Shown: positions 33,114 to 41,958 of the stretch, one piece after another
Layout of the letters: each line of letters begins with the position of its first letter
How positions within the stretch are numbered: position 1 is the first letter of the stretch
NCBI GenBank assembly: GCA_031552195.1
Contig: JAVBMT010000004.1
Span: forward strand, 4,088 to 68,087
Reading direction: 5' to 3'
DNA: 64,000 nt
DNA from: JAVBMP01 sp031552195
GTDB lineage: Bacteria; Desulfobacterota; Desulfovibrionia; Desulfovibrionales; Desulfovibrionaceae
Position numbers and translations under genes: made by a program
Notes under the pieces: model-generated
Database searches by the model: none
Seen by the model: only the letters and a program-made list of their open reading frames with translations
What the model was told of the DNA's origin: nothing

Positions 33114-33865
33114 AAAATTATCCCCCGTATAAAGTGTAATTGCCGATTTGCGGCGCCCTGAAGAGCGCGGCTTGATTGGTCAAGTTAAACAAGAACGATC
33201 TTACTCATATAATATACGTTCGAACTAGCAAAAAGCGTTCCAATGTATGTTTGAAGGAGCGCTATCCCGGAGGCCCGCTCCTAACCCGGTTCATTTGTTG
33301 TTTATTCGGAATATGGAGGCTGCGCGGCCTGCCCCGGCGGCAGGTCCGCCCGGAAACTTTAAGATGATTTAGTGTTAAATATTTCGACAGCGCCGCGAGA
33401 ATTGTGTCGGTTTTTTCAAAAGCTATTTAATTACAGCCGTTTTCCAGGGCTGGTATTATGCCGCTTTCTTCGGTTTTATAGGGGGATGGTCCAATCCTGT
33501 ATATTTTCACGCACCAAACGAAGATCGAATTGTCGTTGAATTTTTGAGAACTGTGTGCGATTATCATAAAAAGAAGCTGTTCGGGTGTTAAGCCAGTTCC
33601 CAAAGTGGTGGAAATTGAACCTTCCGCCGCCTGAGACCAGAATTTGCCGGCAAGCCGCGCTTGTTTTTTGCAATATTTCCGCAAGGCGCTATGAATTTTT
33701 GCGATTCTTATAAGATAAGTGTATTGCGTTTGTCCGCTAAAATCGTTAATTGCAACGCAACTGTGATTTTTTCTCTCGCGTTTCCTGTTTTGCGCGTAGG
33801 CAGCGCTGCAAACATATGCGGTTATCTATAGCAAAACCTGAATGTTGCCCTCTTATGGAACCCGA
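33114..33865. other. Gene-free AT-rich stretch
   Basis: About 750 bases between divergent genes. Short frames exist on both strands (one of 85 codons on the minus strand, 33427-33684, starting TTG) but none has a ribosome site or recognisable product. It presumably holds the promoters of the PEP-CTERM gene and of the glycan cluster. Confidence 0.4.
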
Positions 33866-34822
33866 ATGTCGCAATTTTTGAACAATACAGGCGCAAAGAA
33901 AATCGCGGTTGTGGTGCTGAACTACAACAATCACGAAGACTCCATCTCCTGTATCGATTCGCTGCTGCAAAGCGAAATTGCGCCTTGCGTTGTGTCGCTC
34001 GTGGACAACGCTTCGTCAGACGACTCCGTGGCTAAGCTGCACGACTGGCTGCTTTCAGCCGCCGAGCGGGCGTTCGAGGCGGAGGAACGCCGGACGCCGT
34101 CGCGAGGCGAGACGTGCCGGTATCCGCTTCCGCAAACCGATGTGCTGCTTAGCGTCGCCCGGAGAAATCAAGGCTACGCGGCGGGAAACAATATCGGAAT
34201 GGCCGCCGCCTTTGCGGAAGGGGCCGATGCCGCATGGATTCTCAACAACGACGTTATCGTTGAACCCTCGGCGCTGGGGGCGATGCGCGACAAAATATTT
34301 TCCCGGGGCGATTACGGAATTTGCGGTTCCGTTGTTCTTTATCACGACGCCCCGGATATGGTGCAGTGCCTCGCCGGCGGGAAGACGAACCGCCTGACCG
34401 CGCTTTCCACCTTGCAGGGCAACAATATGTCCAGAGAAGAGGCTGCTTGCGTCGCGGAAGAAGACGTTGAGAAGGCTATCGGTTTCATCTACGGGGCCAG
34501 CGTTATGGTCACCCGAGATTTCTATGAAACTGTCGGCGCCATGGACGAGGGGTATTTTCTTTATTGCGAGGAACAAGACTGGGCGGCCCGCATTCAGGGG
34601 CGTTTCCGCCTGGGCTTTGCCTCGCGCGCGGTTGTGCGGCACAAGGAAGGCGCCACAACGGGCTGGTCGCACTGCCGCTTCAGCGTGCGGTCATTGTGGC
34701 GGATTACCCGCAGCCGCCTGCGGCTGACGCGCAAGCATACCCCCTGGGCCTTGCCCACGGTTTGTTGCGGAATAGCCTTCGCCGCGCTCAGGATGGGCAT
34801 GCGGTGGGTCGCCAGAAAGTGA
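33866..34822 (+). CDS. GT2 glycosyltransferase (rhamnosyltransferase-like)
   Basis: 318-residue GT-A transferase of family 2. IAVVVLNYNNHEDSISCIDS begins the nucleotide-binding fold, LVDNASSDDS and AAWILNNDVIVEPSAL supply the metal-binding DXD equivalent (NND), and YFLYCEEQDWAARIQ holds the catalytic region, as in WbbL-like rhamnosyltransferases. The C-terminus has amphipathic basic helices (RITRSRLRLTRKHTPWALP) that could touch the membrane. It opens the glycan cluster. I chose ATG 33866 because the conserved fold begins 17 residues later; the ribosome site is weak. Confidence 0.85.
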   Translation: MSQFLNNTGAKKIAVVVLNYNNHEDSISCIDSLLQSEIAPCVVSLVDNASSDDSVAKLHDWLLSAAERAFEAEERRTPSRGETCRYPLPQTDVLLSVARRNQGYAAGNNIGMAAAFAEGADAAWILNNDVIVEPSALGAMRDKIFSRGDYGICGSVVLYHDAPDMVQCLAGGKTNRLTALSTLQGNNMSREEAACVAEEDVEKAIGFIYGASVMVTRDFYETVGAMDEGYFLYCEEQDWAARIQGRFRLGFASRAVVRHKEGATTGWSHCRFSVRSLWRITRSRLRLTRKHTPWALPTVCCGIAFAALRMGMRWVARK

Positions 34823-35124
34823 TGCCTGGGCGGAACGGCGCGAAGCTGTGCGGATATATGGAAAATTGCCGGTTTTCGTCCGATTCTATTCCATCCGGTT
34901 GTCGATGCAAATAAATCATGCTAGAAGTCATTTCATAATGAATTATAAAATGGCTTCCAGCGCCGGGCGGAATAAGCGGACACGGCCGCCCTTGCGGACG
35001 TTCACGGATTGGTTTGAAAATACATCGTTTGAGATTTTGACCGGCTGCCCTTTGTAGGGTATTTTTTTCATACATTCGCACGGGGGCATCCCCCCCCCAA
35101 AAAAAAACGTTCCGGAATTGTTGA
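34823..35124. other. Intergenic region with hairpin and homopolymer tract
   Basis: Holds the hairpin at 34924-34957 and, 17-34 bases before the wzm start, a run of nine C followed by nine A (35090-35107). No gene is seen. The tract lies in the leader of wzm, where length changes could alter expression. Confidence 0.6.
34924..34957. terminator. Hairpin after the GT2 gene
   Basis: GAAGTCATTTCATAAT pairs with ATTATAAAATGGCTTC over 16 positions allowing two G-U pairs, with a 2-base loop. It is a long AT-rich hairpin about 100 bases after the GT2 stop codon. Confidence 0.55.
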
Positions 35125-35910
35125 ATGCAGATTAATACGCAGAGTGCCGTGCGGCGCAACGTCGAGTTGGCCAAGGTCATATTTTTGCGCGAATTCAGGT
35201 CGATGTACAAACGTACCGCCCTGGGGCCGTTCTGGGCCATTTTGTCGCCTATGTTCTATGTGGCAGTTTTCATTTTTTTTCGCTTGCTTTTCGGCTTGGG
35301 CAACCCCGAAGGCTACCCGATGATTCCTTTTCTTTTTTCCGGGTTGTCGCTCTGGATGCTCTTTTCCGTTACAGTCATGGCCGCTTTTCCGGCCCTTACC
35401 GGCAACGCCGGCATATTGAAAAAAATTCCGGTTTCCCCTCTGGTTTTTGTTTTCGCCGGGGCCGGAACGCCGATATTCACCTTTTTTGTCCATTGGCTTT
35501 GTGTGGAGGGTTTGCTGATTTTTTACGGTTATTACCCCACGATCCACCACATACTTATTCCGGCAATAGCCTTGCTGACGCTGTTGTTTTCCATCGGCCT
35601 CGGCCTGATGGTGGCCGCCATCGCCCTGTACAGACAGGATATTATCCAGGTTTTGCCAAGCGTAATCCAGCTCGGCCTGTTCGCCACCCCGATTTTCTTC
35701 TCGCCCGCCATTATTCCGGAAAATCTCCAGTGGGTGGTCACTTACAACCCGATCGCGCATTGCATCCAGATGTTCCGGGGCATCATATTCAATGCGGCCT
35801 GGCCGTCGCCGGAGCAGCTTCTGATCACCGTGGGGGCTATTATAATTGTGTGGATGTTAGGCTTGCCGATGTTCAAACGCAGCACACGCTACCTGGCGGA
35901 CGTATTTTAA
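35125..35910 (+). CDS. wzm: O-antigen ABC transporter permease Wzm
   Basis: 261-residue inner-membrane permease with six helices of the ABC-2 polysaccharide type. VIFLREFRSMYKRTALGPFW is the characteristic N-terminal coupling helix and QLGLFATPIFFSPAIIPENL the late motif. With Wzt it exports a finished, lipid-linked glycan to the periplasm. The stop codon overlaps the wzt start (TAATG). The leader carries a C9A9 tract. Confidence 0.93.
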   Translation: MQINTQSAVRRNVELAKVIFLREFRSMYKRTALGPFWAILSPMFYVAVFIFFRLLFGLGNPEGYPMIPFLFSGLSLWMLFSVTVMAAFPALTGNAGILKKIPVSPLVFVFAGAGTPIFTFFVHWLCVEGLLIFYGYYPTIHHILIPAIALLTLLFSIGLGLMVAAIALYRQDIIQVLPSVIQLGLFATPIFFSPAIIPENLQWVVTYNPIAHCIQMFRGIIFNAAWPSPEQLLITVGAIIIVWMLGLPMFKRSTRYLADVF

Positions 35911-37100
35911 TGAGCACCGATAATATCATAGAAGTCAACGGCCTGTACAAACGCTACGGTCTGCCGCCGTTTCTGCCCTGGAGAAAGCGCCAGGTGCAGG
36001 ACCACGAATGGGCCTTGCGCGACATCAATTTCACCGTGCCGCGCGGCGGCTCGCTGGGCATTCTGGGCCGCAACGGCGCGGGCAAATCCACCCTGCTCAA
36101 GGTGCTGGCCGGAGTAACCCCGCCGGACAAGGGCAGCGTAAAGGTAAACGGCACCATTTTCCCGATGATCGAACTGACCGCCGGCATGAGCATGGAGCTT
36201 TCCGGCCGGGAGAACGTCAAGATACTCGGCACCATCATGGGACTAAGCTCGCGGGAAATAAATCACATTATCCCTAAAGTTGAAGAGTTCAGCGAATTAG
36301 AAGACTGGTTTTACAGGCCGGTATGGCAGTATTCCAGCGGAATGATAGGGCGCTTGGCCTTCGGCATAGCCGTGAATATGCGGGCTGATGTCCTGCTGGT
36401 GGATGAAGTGCTCTCCACCGGGGATATTATGTTTCAGAAGAAGTGCATGAGCACCATGTATAACATATTAGAAAACGGCACGACTTTAATATTTGTTTCA
36501 CACAGTCCCGCTGCTGTAACTCGTATTTGCGAAAACGGCATCATGCTTGAACACGGCAAACTTGCTTTTAGCGGAACATCACTTGAGGCTCTGGATGCAT
36601 ATTACGCGGACTTGGGCATAGCAGGCGACACAAAACGCAAATTTCTACCGGAAGATCAGCGTCAGGGCAGCGGCGATATCAGAATCAACAGCATTGAGAT
36701 ATTAAACGCTGAGGGTATTGAGATAGAATCGCCGCAGACAGGTCAGCCTGTAACATTCAAGCTTAACTATACAGCCAAATGCCCCGTACGTGGATACGCC
36801 ATTGCAGTTGTCATAAAAAACTCCCGCGATGAAGTGCTTGTATATGCAAATACAGCCAAAGCGGATATCCCGACAGAGATAGCGCATGGCTCAGGATATA
36901 TTCTATATACCATAAAAAATTTGCCTCTTTTGGAAAAAGGACTGTCTCTAACAGTAAAGGTGAAAGGTGATATTGTTTTTGATATCGTTGAGAATGCACT
37001 TTCATTCGATATGCGGTGTCCATACGGGCTGATATCCTCTGATGCAAGAACAGGAATCGTGCATTGTGACACACTGTGGAGAATACACCACGATGCGTAA
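35910..37100 (+). CDS. wzt: O-antigen ABC transporter ATPase Wzt with glycan-binding domain
   Basis: 396-residue protein: ATPase domain (~1-250) with Walker A GRNGAGKST, signature YSSGMIGRLAF and Walker B DVLLVDEVLSTGD, then a C-terminal beta-sandwich (~265-396, RINSIEILNAEGIEIESPQTG onward) of the Wzt carbohydrate-binding type, which recognises the cap or end of the exported glycan. A capped glycan is therefore expected, and the downstream methyltransferases could supply the cap. Oddity: the DNA is GC-rich up to about 36,430 and clearly AT-rich after it, so the C-terminal part seems to have come with the foreign glycan genes. Confidence 0.93.
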   Translation: MSTDNIIEVNGLYKRYGLPPFLPWRKRQVQDHEWALRDINFTVPRGGSLGILGRNGAGKSTLLKVLAGVTPPDKGSVKVNGTIFPMIELTAGMSMELSGRENVKILGTIMGLSSREINHIIPKVEEFSELEDWFYRPVWQYSSGMIGRLAFGIAVNMRADVLLVDEVLSTGDIMFQKKCMSTMYNILENGTTLIFVSHSPAAVTRICENGIMLEHGKLAFSGTSLEALDAYYADLGIAGDTKRKFLPEDQRQGSGDIRINSIEILNAEGIEIESPQTGQPVTFKLNYTAKCPVRGYAIAVVIKNSRDEVLVYANTAKADIPTEIAHGSGYILYTIKNLPLLEKGLSLTVKVKGDIVFDIVENALSFDMRCPYGLISSDARTGIVHCDTLWRIHHDA

Positions 37101-37212
37101 TTGTATCATTGCGAAAGTCTTCGACTTATTAAGTATGTAGGGCAAAAAATGTAGCAGATAAGTCATAGCGATCAGTGTTTTTTATTTAAGGTGCCAATTG
37201 GCGGAGAATATC

Positions 37213-37938
37213 ATGAATAGAATCAATATCGGCGCTGGGGGGTTTACATGTGAGGGCTGGATCAACCTGGATTATGTTTCGGATTGGTATGCCCACAGGC
37301 AAACCTTAGGCTTTATGCCGTATGATATTCGAAAGGACGATCTGCCTTTTGATGCCTTATCCGTTGAATTGGCTTACTGTTCGCATGTAATTGAGCATGT
37401 CGAATTGGAACATACCGCAAGACTGTTCGCTGAGGTTTTTCGCACATTAAAAAACGGTGGAATATTCCGCATAACGTGTCCTGACGCGGAAGCGCTCTAT
37501 CTTGCAACCCGGTATTATCCCGCATTTTGGGAATGGCGGCGCGAATGGTTCCATGGAAAATGGAGAAATTTTGATGTTGAAGAACCGGAGCCGTTGGATT
37601 TTTTAGTACGCGAGGTAGCCACCCCGCGTTGCCGGCAATATACAAAGTCAATTGACCCGTTCCAGCCGGAGAGCCTGCGGCCACCGTTTGAGGCATTACC
37701 TCTGGATGAATTTTTGGATACGCTGGTTAGTGGATTGGAATTCAGACCAGACGCGCCAGGAGACCACATACAGTGGTACTCTTTCGATAAACTTAAATCA
37801 TTACTTGAAAATGCGGGTTTTTTTGTGATGCGCTCAAGGTATGGAGGGTGCGTGAATCCAGCCATGCAGGTCAGCCAATTCGACGTGACGACACCACAGC
37901 AAAGCCTATATGTAGATGCAATTAAGATCTCAACATGA
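37213..37938 (+). CDS. SAM-dependent methyltransferase
   Basis: 241-residue class I methyltransferase. The SAM loop is shortened (INIGAGGFTCEGWINLDY), followed by LSVELAYCSHVIEHVE and a LKNGGIFRITCPD strand, the pattern of sugar-modifying enzymes in O-antigen clusters. ATG 37213 with GGAG 6 bases upstream is preferred to TTG 37198. Its stop overlaps the next start by 4 bases, and both are AT-rich relative to the chromosome. It may cap or decorate the glycan. Confidence 0.85.
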   Translation: MNRINIGAGGFTCEGWINLDYVSDWYAHRQTLGFMPYDIRKDDLPFDALSVELAYCSHVIEHVELEHTARLFAEVFRTLKNGGIFRITCPDAEALYLATRYYPAFWEWRREWFHGKWRNFDVEEPEPLDFLVREVATPRCRQYTKSIDPFQPESLRPPFEALPLDEFLDTLVSGLEFRPDAPGDHIQWYSFDKLKSLLENAGFFVMRSRYGGCVNPAMQVSQFDVTTPQQSLYVDAIKIST

Positions 37939-38735
37939 AGATATGGAAACGTTTTAGAAAAGGTGCCTGCTGCCCATTTTGTCATACTGCTGCCCAACTG
38001 CTTCTGCAACATGAAGATTTTGCTGGGGTTGCTATTTATTGGTGTGGCGCATGTCAATATGGATTTTGCTCTCCAATGCCCTCAAAGAGCTATTTAAGGC
38101 ATTATTATGACTCTAGGTATAGAACTCCGGAAAATTTTAACGATGCGGTTATGCACAGTCGCTTGGTCAGAGCCGAAGCTCAATGGCGGTTTATAACCGA
38201 AGCACTGGGGGAAATTCCGAAGTCAATAAAACTGCTTGACGTTGGTTGCGGCATAGGAGCATTTGTCGCGCATGTCGAATCTCTTGGTTATGCCGCGTAT
38301 GGCATTGATGATGATTCAAGAGCTATTTCTTGGGGGCGGGAGCACTTGACCGATAGTCTTGGTCCTAAGGTACCCTCAAATTTTCATCTTCCTCAACTCA
38401 TCGTTTTATCACACGTGATCGAACATTTTACGAATTTATCTAAAGCGTTGCGCTCGTGGCGGAAAGCTAGATATATTTTCTTCGAAGTGCCTCATGCGCC
38501 TCAAGAAATCATTCTTTCAACGCCGCCGGTATCGCATCTGCATTTTTTTACTCCGAATTCTATTAAAAAGCTTTGTGCTACCGTTGGCCTGCGGCTTATC
38601 AGATTAAATACATACGGGATGACCTTGGAAGAAGTACTTAGCGGTACGCGAGACAGGCCGAAACACGAATACTTTGCCGTTAGCCGACCACAAGGTAATG
38701 GTAATATCATTCGCGGGTTAGCGGAATGGTTTTAG
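37935..38735 (+). CDS. Zinc-ribbon methyltransferase
   Basis: 266 residues: an N-terminal zinc ribbon (CPFCHT and WCGACQYGF, two CxxC pairs, residues 13-40) followed by a class I methyltransferase domain (IKLLDVGCGIGAFVAHVESLGY, SHVIEHF, FEVPHAPQE). This architecture is common in deoxysugar and nonulosonate clusters. It starts inside the previous stop codon (ATGA), so the two methyltransferases are coupled. Substrate unknown. Confidence 0.87.
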   Translation: MKIWKRFRKGACCPFCHTAAQLLLQHEDFAGVAIYWCGACQYGFCSPMPSKSYLRHYYDSRYRTPENFNDAVMHSRLVRAEAQWRFITEALGEIPKSIKLLDVGCGIGAFVAHVESLGYAAYGIDDDSRAISWGREHLTDSLGPKVPSNFHLPQLIVLSHVIEHFTNLSKALRSWRKARYIFFEVPHAPQEIILSTPPVSHLHFFTPNSIKKLCATVGLRLIRLNTYGMTLEEVLSGTRDRPKHEYFAVSRPQGNGNIIRGLAEWF

Positions 38736-38790
38736 CTAGGCCCATGACACAGCCAGAAAATTTACAACGGCCAACAAGGAATAATGCAAC

Positions 38791-39651
38791 ATGCCTAAAG
38801 TAATTGCTGAATTGTGCTGTAATCATAAGGGCGATATGGACATCGCCAAAGAAATGATAACTGTTGCGGCGAAATATTGCGGCGCATACGCGGCGAAATT
38901 TCAAAAACGCAATAATAAAGAACTACTCACGCCGGAAGAATATGATACCCCACATCCTGTGCCAGGAAATGCTTATGGTCCAACATACGGCCTACATCGT
39001 GAGGCTCTAGAATTTTCGTTAGACCAGCATAGTGAGTTGAAGGCATATTGCGAAAAAGAAGGTATTATCTATTCCACATCGGTTTGGGACTTAACGTCCG
39101 CAAAAGAGATTGTGGAATTGAACCCTGAATTTATTAAAATACCTTCCGCTTGTAATTTGAATTTTCCGATGCAACAGTATCTGTGCCTAAATTATCCAGG
39201 TAAAATTCATATTTCTGTCGGTATGACTTCATTGGCGGAAGCGGAAAAAATTGTTTCTTTTTATGAGCAAGCTGGGCGCAATCAAGATCTAGTTTTTTAT
39301 TCCTGCACCTCAGGGTATCCGGTCGCTTTTGAAGATATTTGTCTTTTAGAAATCAGCCGCTTAAAAGACTTATATTCAAAGCGTGTTGGGGCGATAGGAT
39401 TTTCCGGACATCATTTAGGCATTGCCGTTGATATTGCGGCCATGACTTTGGGAGCAGAGTGGATAGAACGTCATTTTACATTAGATAGAACATGGAAAGG
39501 CACCGATCATGCTGCCAGCCTGGAGCCTGACGGTTTAAGAAAATTGTGCCGTGACGTAACTAATGTTAACAAAGCGTTAAGGTATAAGAAAGAAGAAATT
39601 TTGCCTGTTGAGGCTGTACAACGTAAGAAGTTGAAAAGGGAAAGTTTATGA
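38791..39651 (+). CDS. neuB: NeuB-family nonulosonate synthase lacking SAF domain
   Basis: 286-residue TIM-barrel enzyme that should condense phosphoenolpyruvate with a hexosamine or hexose to a nine-carbon 2-keto acid. Family motifs: IAELCCNHKGDMDIAKEM, AKFQKR, IPSACNLNF, GFSGHHLGI and GTDHAASLEP. Typical bacterial NeuB/SpsE proteins are ~340 residues with a C-terminal SAF (antifreeze-like) domain that covers the active site of the neighbouring subunit; this one stops after the barrel. Relatives acting on 6-phosphorylated sugars exist, as does loss of the domain with lower activity. It overlaps the next gene by 4 bases. No NeuC-like epimerase is in the window. Confidence 0.85.
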   Translation: MPKVIAELCCNHKGDMDIAKEMITVAAKYCGAYAAKFQKRNNKELLTPEEYDTPHPVPGNAYGPTYGLHREALEFSLDQHSELKAYCEKEGIIYSTSVWDLTSAKEIVELNPEFIKIPSACNLNFPMQQYLCLNYPGKIHISVGMTSLAEAEKIVSFYEQAGRNQDLVFYSCTSGYPVAFEDICLLEISRLKDLYSKRVGAIGFSGHHLGIAVDIAAMTLGAEWIERHFTLDRTWKGTDHAASLEPDGLRKLCRDVTNVNKALRYKKEEILPVEAVQRKKLKRESL

Positions 39652-40832
39652 TCAAAGGCGTCAGGGAAGATGGTTGCATAGCTATCATTCCAGCACGCGG
39701 CGGTTCCAAGGGGGTGCCTCGTAAAAATGTCGCCTTGGTAGGAGGGATGCCTCTAGTGGGGCGCACGGTTCAAACCGCCGTACTTAGTCGCCACGTGTCG
39801 GACGTATATGTTTCGACTGAGGATGTCGAGATCGCGGAAACAGCCAGAAGGTATGGCGCAAAGATTATTTGGCGGCCGAGCGAGCTGGCTTCAGATACTG
39901 CATCTTCAGAAGACGTGCTTTTGCATGTCTTAGACACACTTGGACATGAAGGTTCATTACCCGCCAAAATTGTTTTTTTGCAATGCACGTCTCCGTTTAC
40001 AACCCCTGAAGCTATAGATCTGGTTATTTCTGCTTTAGACGATCCCTCTTTTGCAATGTCTTTTTCAGTAGCTGAAGACCATTCTTTTTTATGGGGCATA
40101 GGGTCGTTGGGGGAAGGGTATGGCATTAACCATGATCATGCAAGGCTGCGCCAACGTCGCCAGGATATGGTGAAGCAATTCAGGGAAAATGGTGCGATTT
40201 ATGTAATGCGGACTGCGGCGTTTCTAGAACAAAGAAATCGTTTTTGCGGTTTTGCAAAGCCGGTTTATGTAGAGTTTTCAAGTTTGGAAATAGATAACTA
40301 TGAAGACTTGATTATAGCAAATGCCATGTGTGCATTCCGTACTGAGCGGAGCCGTCCCTTTGCCTATATCGCGGCTTTGGTTATGGACTTTGACGGCGTA
40401 CATACCGATGACAAGGTTCACGTAAATCAAAATGGCGAAGAAAGCGTCGTGTGCAGCCGTTCTGACGGGATGGGCGTAGAAATCTTGCGCGATGCGGGTA
40501 TAAAAATGCTGATCTTGTCAAAAGAAACGAATCCAGTTGTCGCGGTGCGGGCGGAGAAGCTTAAAATACCCGTACTGCAATGCTGTGAAAATAAAAAAGA
40601 CGCTTTGGCCGCGTGGTTGCGCGAGCAAGGCATAGAAGCGCATAACGTGGCTTATATCGGTAACGATGTTAATGACCTGGGCTGTGTAGGATTTGTAGGG
40701 TGGTCCTGTTGCCCCTCCGATGCCCATCAGGTCGTGCGACACACGGTTGATTATGTAGCCGCGCACGCAGGCGGAGACGGAGCAATACGGGAAATCGCGG
40801 AGTTCCTCATAAAAGTGCGGGGTCCAAGATGA
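39648..40832 (+). CDS. neuA: CMP-nonulosonate cytidylyltransferase fused to KdsC-like phosphatase
   Basis: 394-residue fusion. Residues ~10-230 are a NeuA-type cytidylyltransferase (IAIIPARGGSKGVPRKN, LQCTSPFTTPEAID) that activates a nonulosonic acid with CTP. Residues ~240-394 are a C0-type HAD domain like KdsC: VMDFDGVHTDD (Asp nucleophile and acid), LILSKETN, and YIGNDVNDLGCV. The catalytic Asp pair is intact, so it may be an active 9-phosphatase. Animal CMAS has the same domain order, and Bacteroides thetaiotaomicron makes KDN by a 9-phosphate route with a KdsC-like phosphatase (BT1713). Start overlaps neuB by 4 bases. Confidence 0.88.
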   Translation: MIKGVREDGCIAIIPARGGSKGVPRKNVALVGGMPLVGRTVQTAVLSRHVSDVYVSTEDVEIAETARRYGAKIIWRPSELASDTASSEDVLLHVLDTLGHEGSLPAKIVFLQCTSPFTTPEAIDLVISALDDPSFAMSFSVAEDHSFLWGIGSLGEGYGINHDHARLRQRRQDMVKQFRENGAIYVMRTAAFLEQRNRFCGFAKPVYVEFSSLEIDNYEDLIIANAMCAFRTERSRPFAYIAALVMDFDGVHTDDKVHVNQNGEESVVCSRSDGMGVEILRDAGIKMLILSKETNPVVAVRAEKLKIPVLQCCENKKDALAAWLREQGIEAHNVAYIGNDVNDLGCVGFVGWSCCPSDAHQVVRHTVDYVAAHAGGDGAIREIAEFLIKVRGPR

Positions 40833-41944
40833 ATATACTTTGCCTCGGCACCATGACGTTTTATTATCGTTCGATATGGCCTGTGGCTCGCCAGTTGGCG
40901 GCGGAGGGGCACGCTGTATACATTAGGAGACAAGGGCATTTTACGGAGCAGGCCATTCGCGAATGTCCTACCGGAGTATCGGCCGTGGATCCGTCGGCGT
41001 TGCGTTTTATCTGCGATCTAACTGGATTGGACTATACCTATATTGATGCGGTGCGCTGGCTTGATCCGGGAACGGACAGGCCGCTGAGCTTTGGGGAGCG
41101 TTGCAAGGCAAAATTCGCAAAGAACGGTGTGTCGTCAGCCAGACACTATGATGTCATTCTCAGCGTTAATAAATGTTTTCCGCAATTGAATGAATTCACG
41201 GCATCCGGGGCGTTGCTGGTTGCGTTGCCTTATCAGAATATACCTGACCTGTATTTGCAGCGAGGCATCCCTTTTCCTTCTGTCACGATGAATCCTGACG
41301 CGGATTTTATGTTTATTCTGCGTAATATAATGCAAGGCGGCCATATCCCTTCAGGTTTGCCTTTTGCGGAGCAATTGACGACCAAAGCCAGGGAATCCAA
41401 AGCATCTGTTGCAAACAAGAAAGTGCTTTTATTGCATCCTGGGGGATTTAGAGGGGTTGTTTCCAATCCGGATGATAGTGAAGCAACGTGCTTGGCCAAC
41501 CAAGCGGATTTATACAAAGCTGTTTTGCAATGTCTGCCGCCCGGATATTCTTTAGGCCTAAAGATACATCCTTTAGCCGCGAAGTGGCATGATTACCCGG
41601 CCAATAAACCAATTTGCGATCAATTAGGCATCACATTGCACGATGGCGGATGGCCAGGCAACTGTATTTTTGATTATGACGCGCTCATTTCTCTGGGGAG
41701 CAGCCTCATTTTTGAAAGTGTCGGTACCGGAGTGCCCTGTTTTATTGCGGGCTTTCTTGGCGGAAAGCGTGAGAAATATTACAGCGCCATCAAAGAATAT
41801 TACTGTAATTCAGAGAGCGAACTGTGCTCAGCAATAAAGAATGCCGGCGCCTTTACCTATGATAATCCAATCCTAAAAGAATTTAGATATAGCGGTAATA
41901 TTCAGGCAATAGTCAGAGAGATCCATAGGTTTGCACATTTATAA
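40829..41944 (+). CDS. Probable GT-B glycosyltransferase (candidate nonulosonate transferase)
   Basis: 371-residue soluble protein starting MNILCLGTMTFYYRSIWPVARQL, the N-terminus of a GT-B-like Rossmann fold. The second half (VLLLHPGGFRG, LGLKIHPLAAKWHDY, DALISLGSSLIFESVGTGVP) resembles the donor-binding domain of CDP/UDP-sugar transferases and capsule glycosyltransferases, including HP and SSLIFE motifs. No family is assigned with confidence. Because it begins in the stop codon of neuA, transfer of the CMP-activated nonulosonate to the glycan is an attractive but unproven role. Confidence 0.65.
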   Translation: MNILCLGTMTFYYRSIWPVARQLAAEGHAVYIRRQGHFTEQAIRECPTGVSAVDPSALRFICDLTGLDYTYIDAVRWLDPGTDRPLSFGERCKAKFAKNGVSSARHYDVILSVNKCFPQLNEFTASGALLVALPYQNIPDLYLQRGIPFPSVTMNPDADFMFILRNIMQGGHIPSGLPFAEQLTTKARESKASVANKKVLLLHPGGFRGVVSNPDDSEATCLANQADLYKAVLQCLPPGYSLGLKIHPLAAKWHDYPANKPICDQLGITLHDGGWPGNCIFDYDALISLGSSLIFESVGTGVPCFIAGFLGGKREKYYSAIKEYYCNSESELCSAIKNAGAFTYDNPILKEFRYSGNIQAIVREIHRFAHL

Positions 41945-41958
41945 AGCTGGTTCGCACC

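Noticed and set aside
33427..33684. 85-codon minus-strand frame before the glycan cluster
   Set aside because: Starts at TTG without a ribosome site and shows no family; could be real but not supportable.
34055..34672. 205-codon minus-strand frame
   Set aside because: Lies wholly within the GT2 gene, whose motifs are complete on the other strand.
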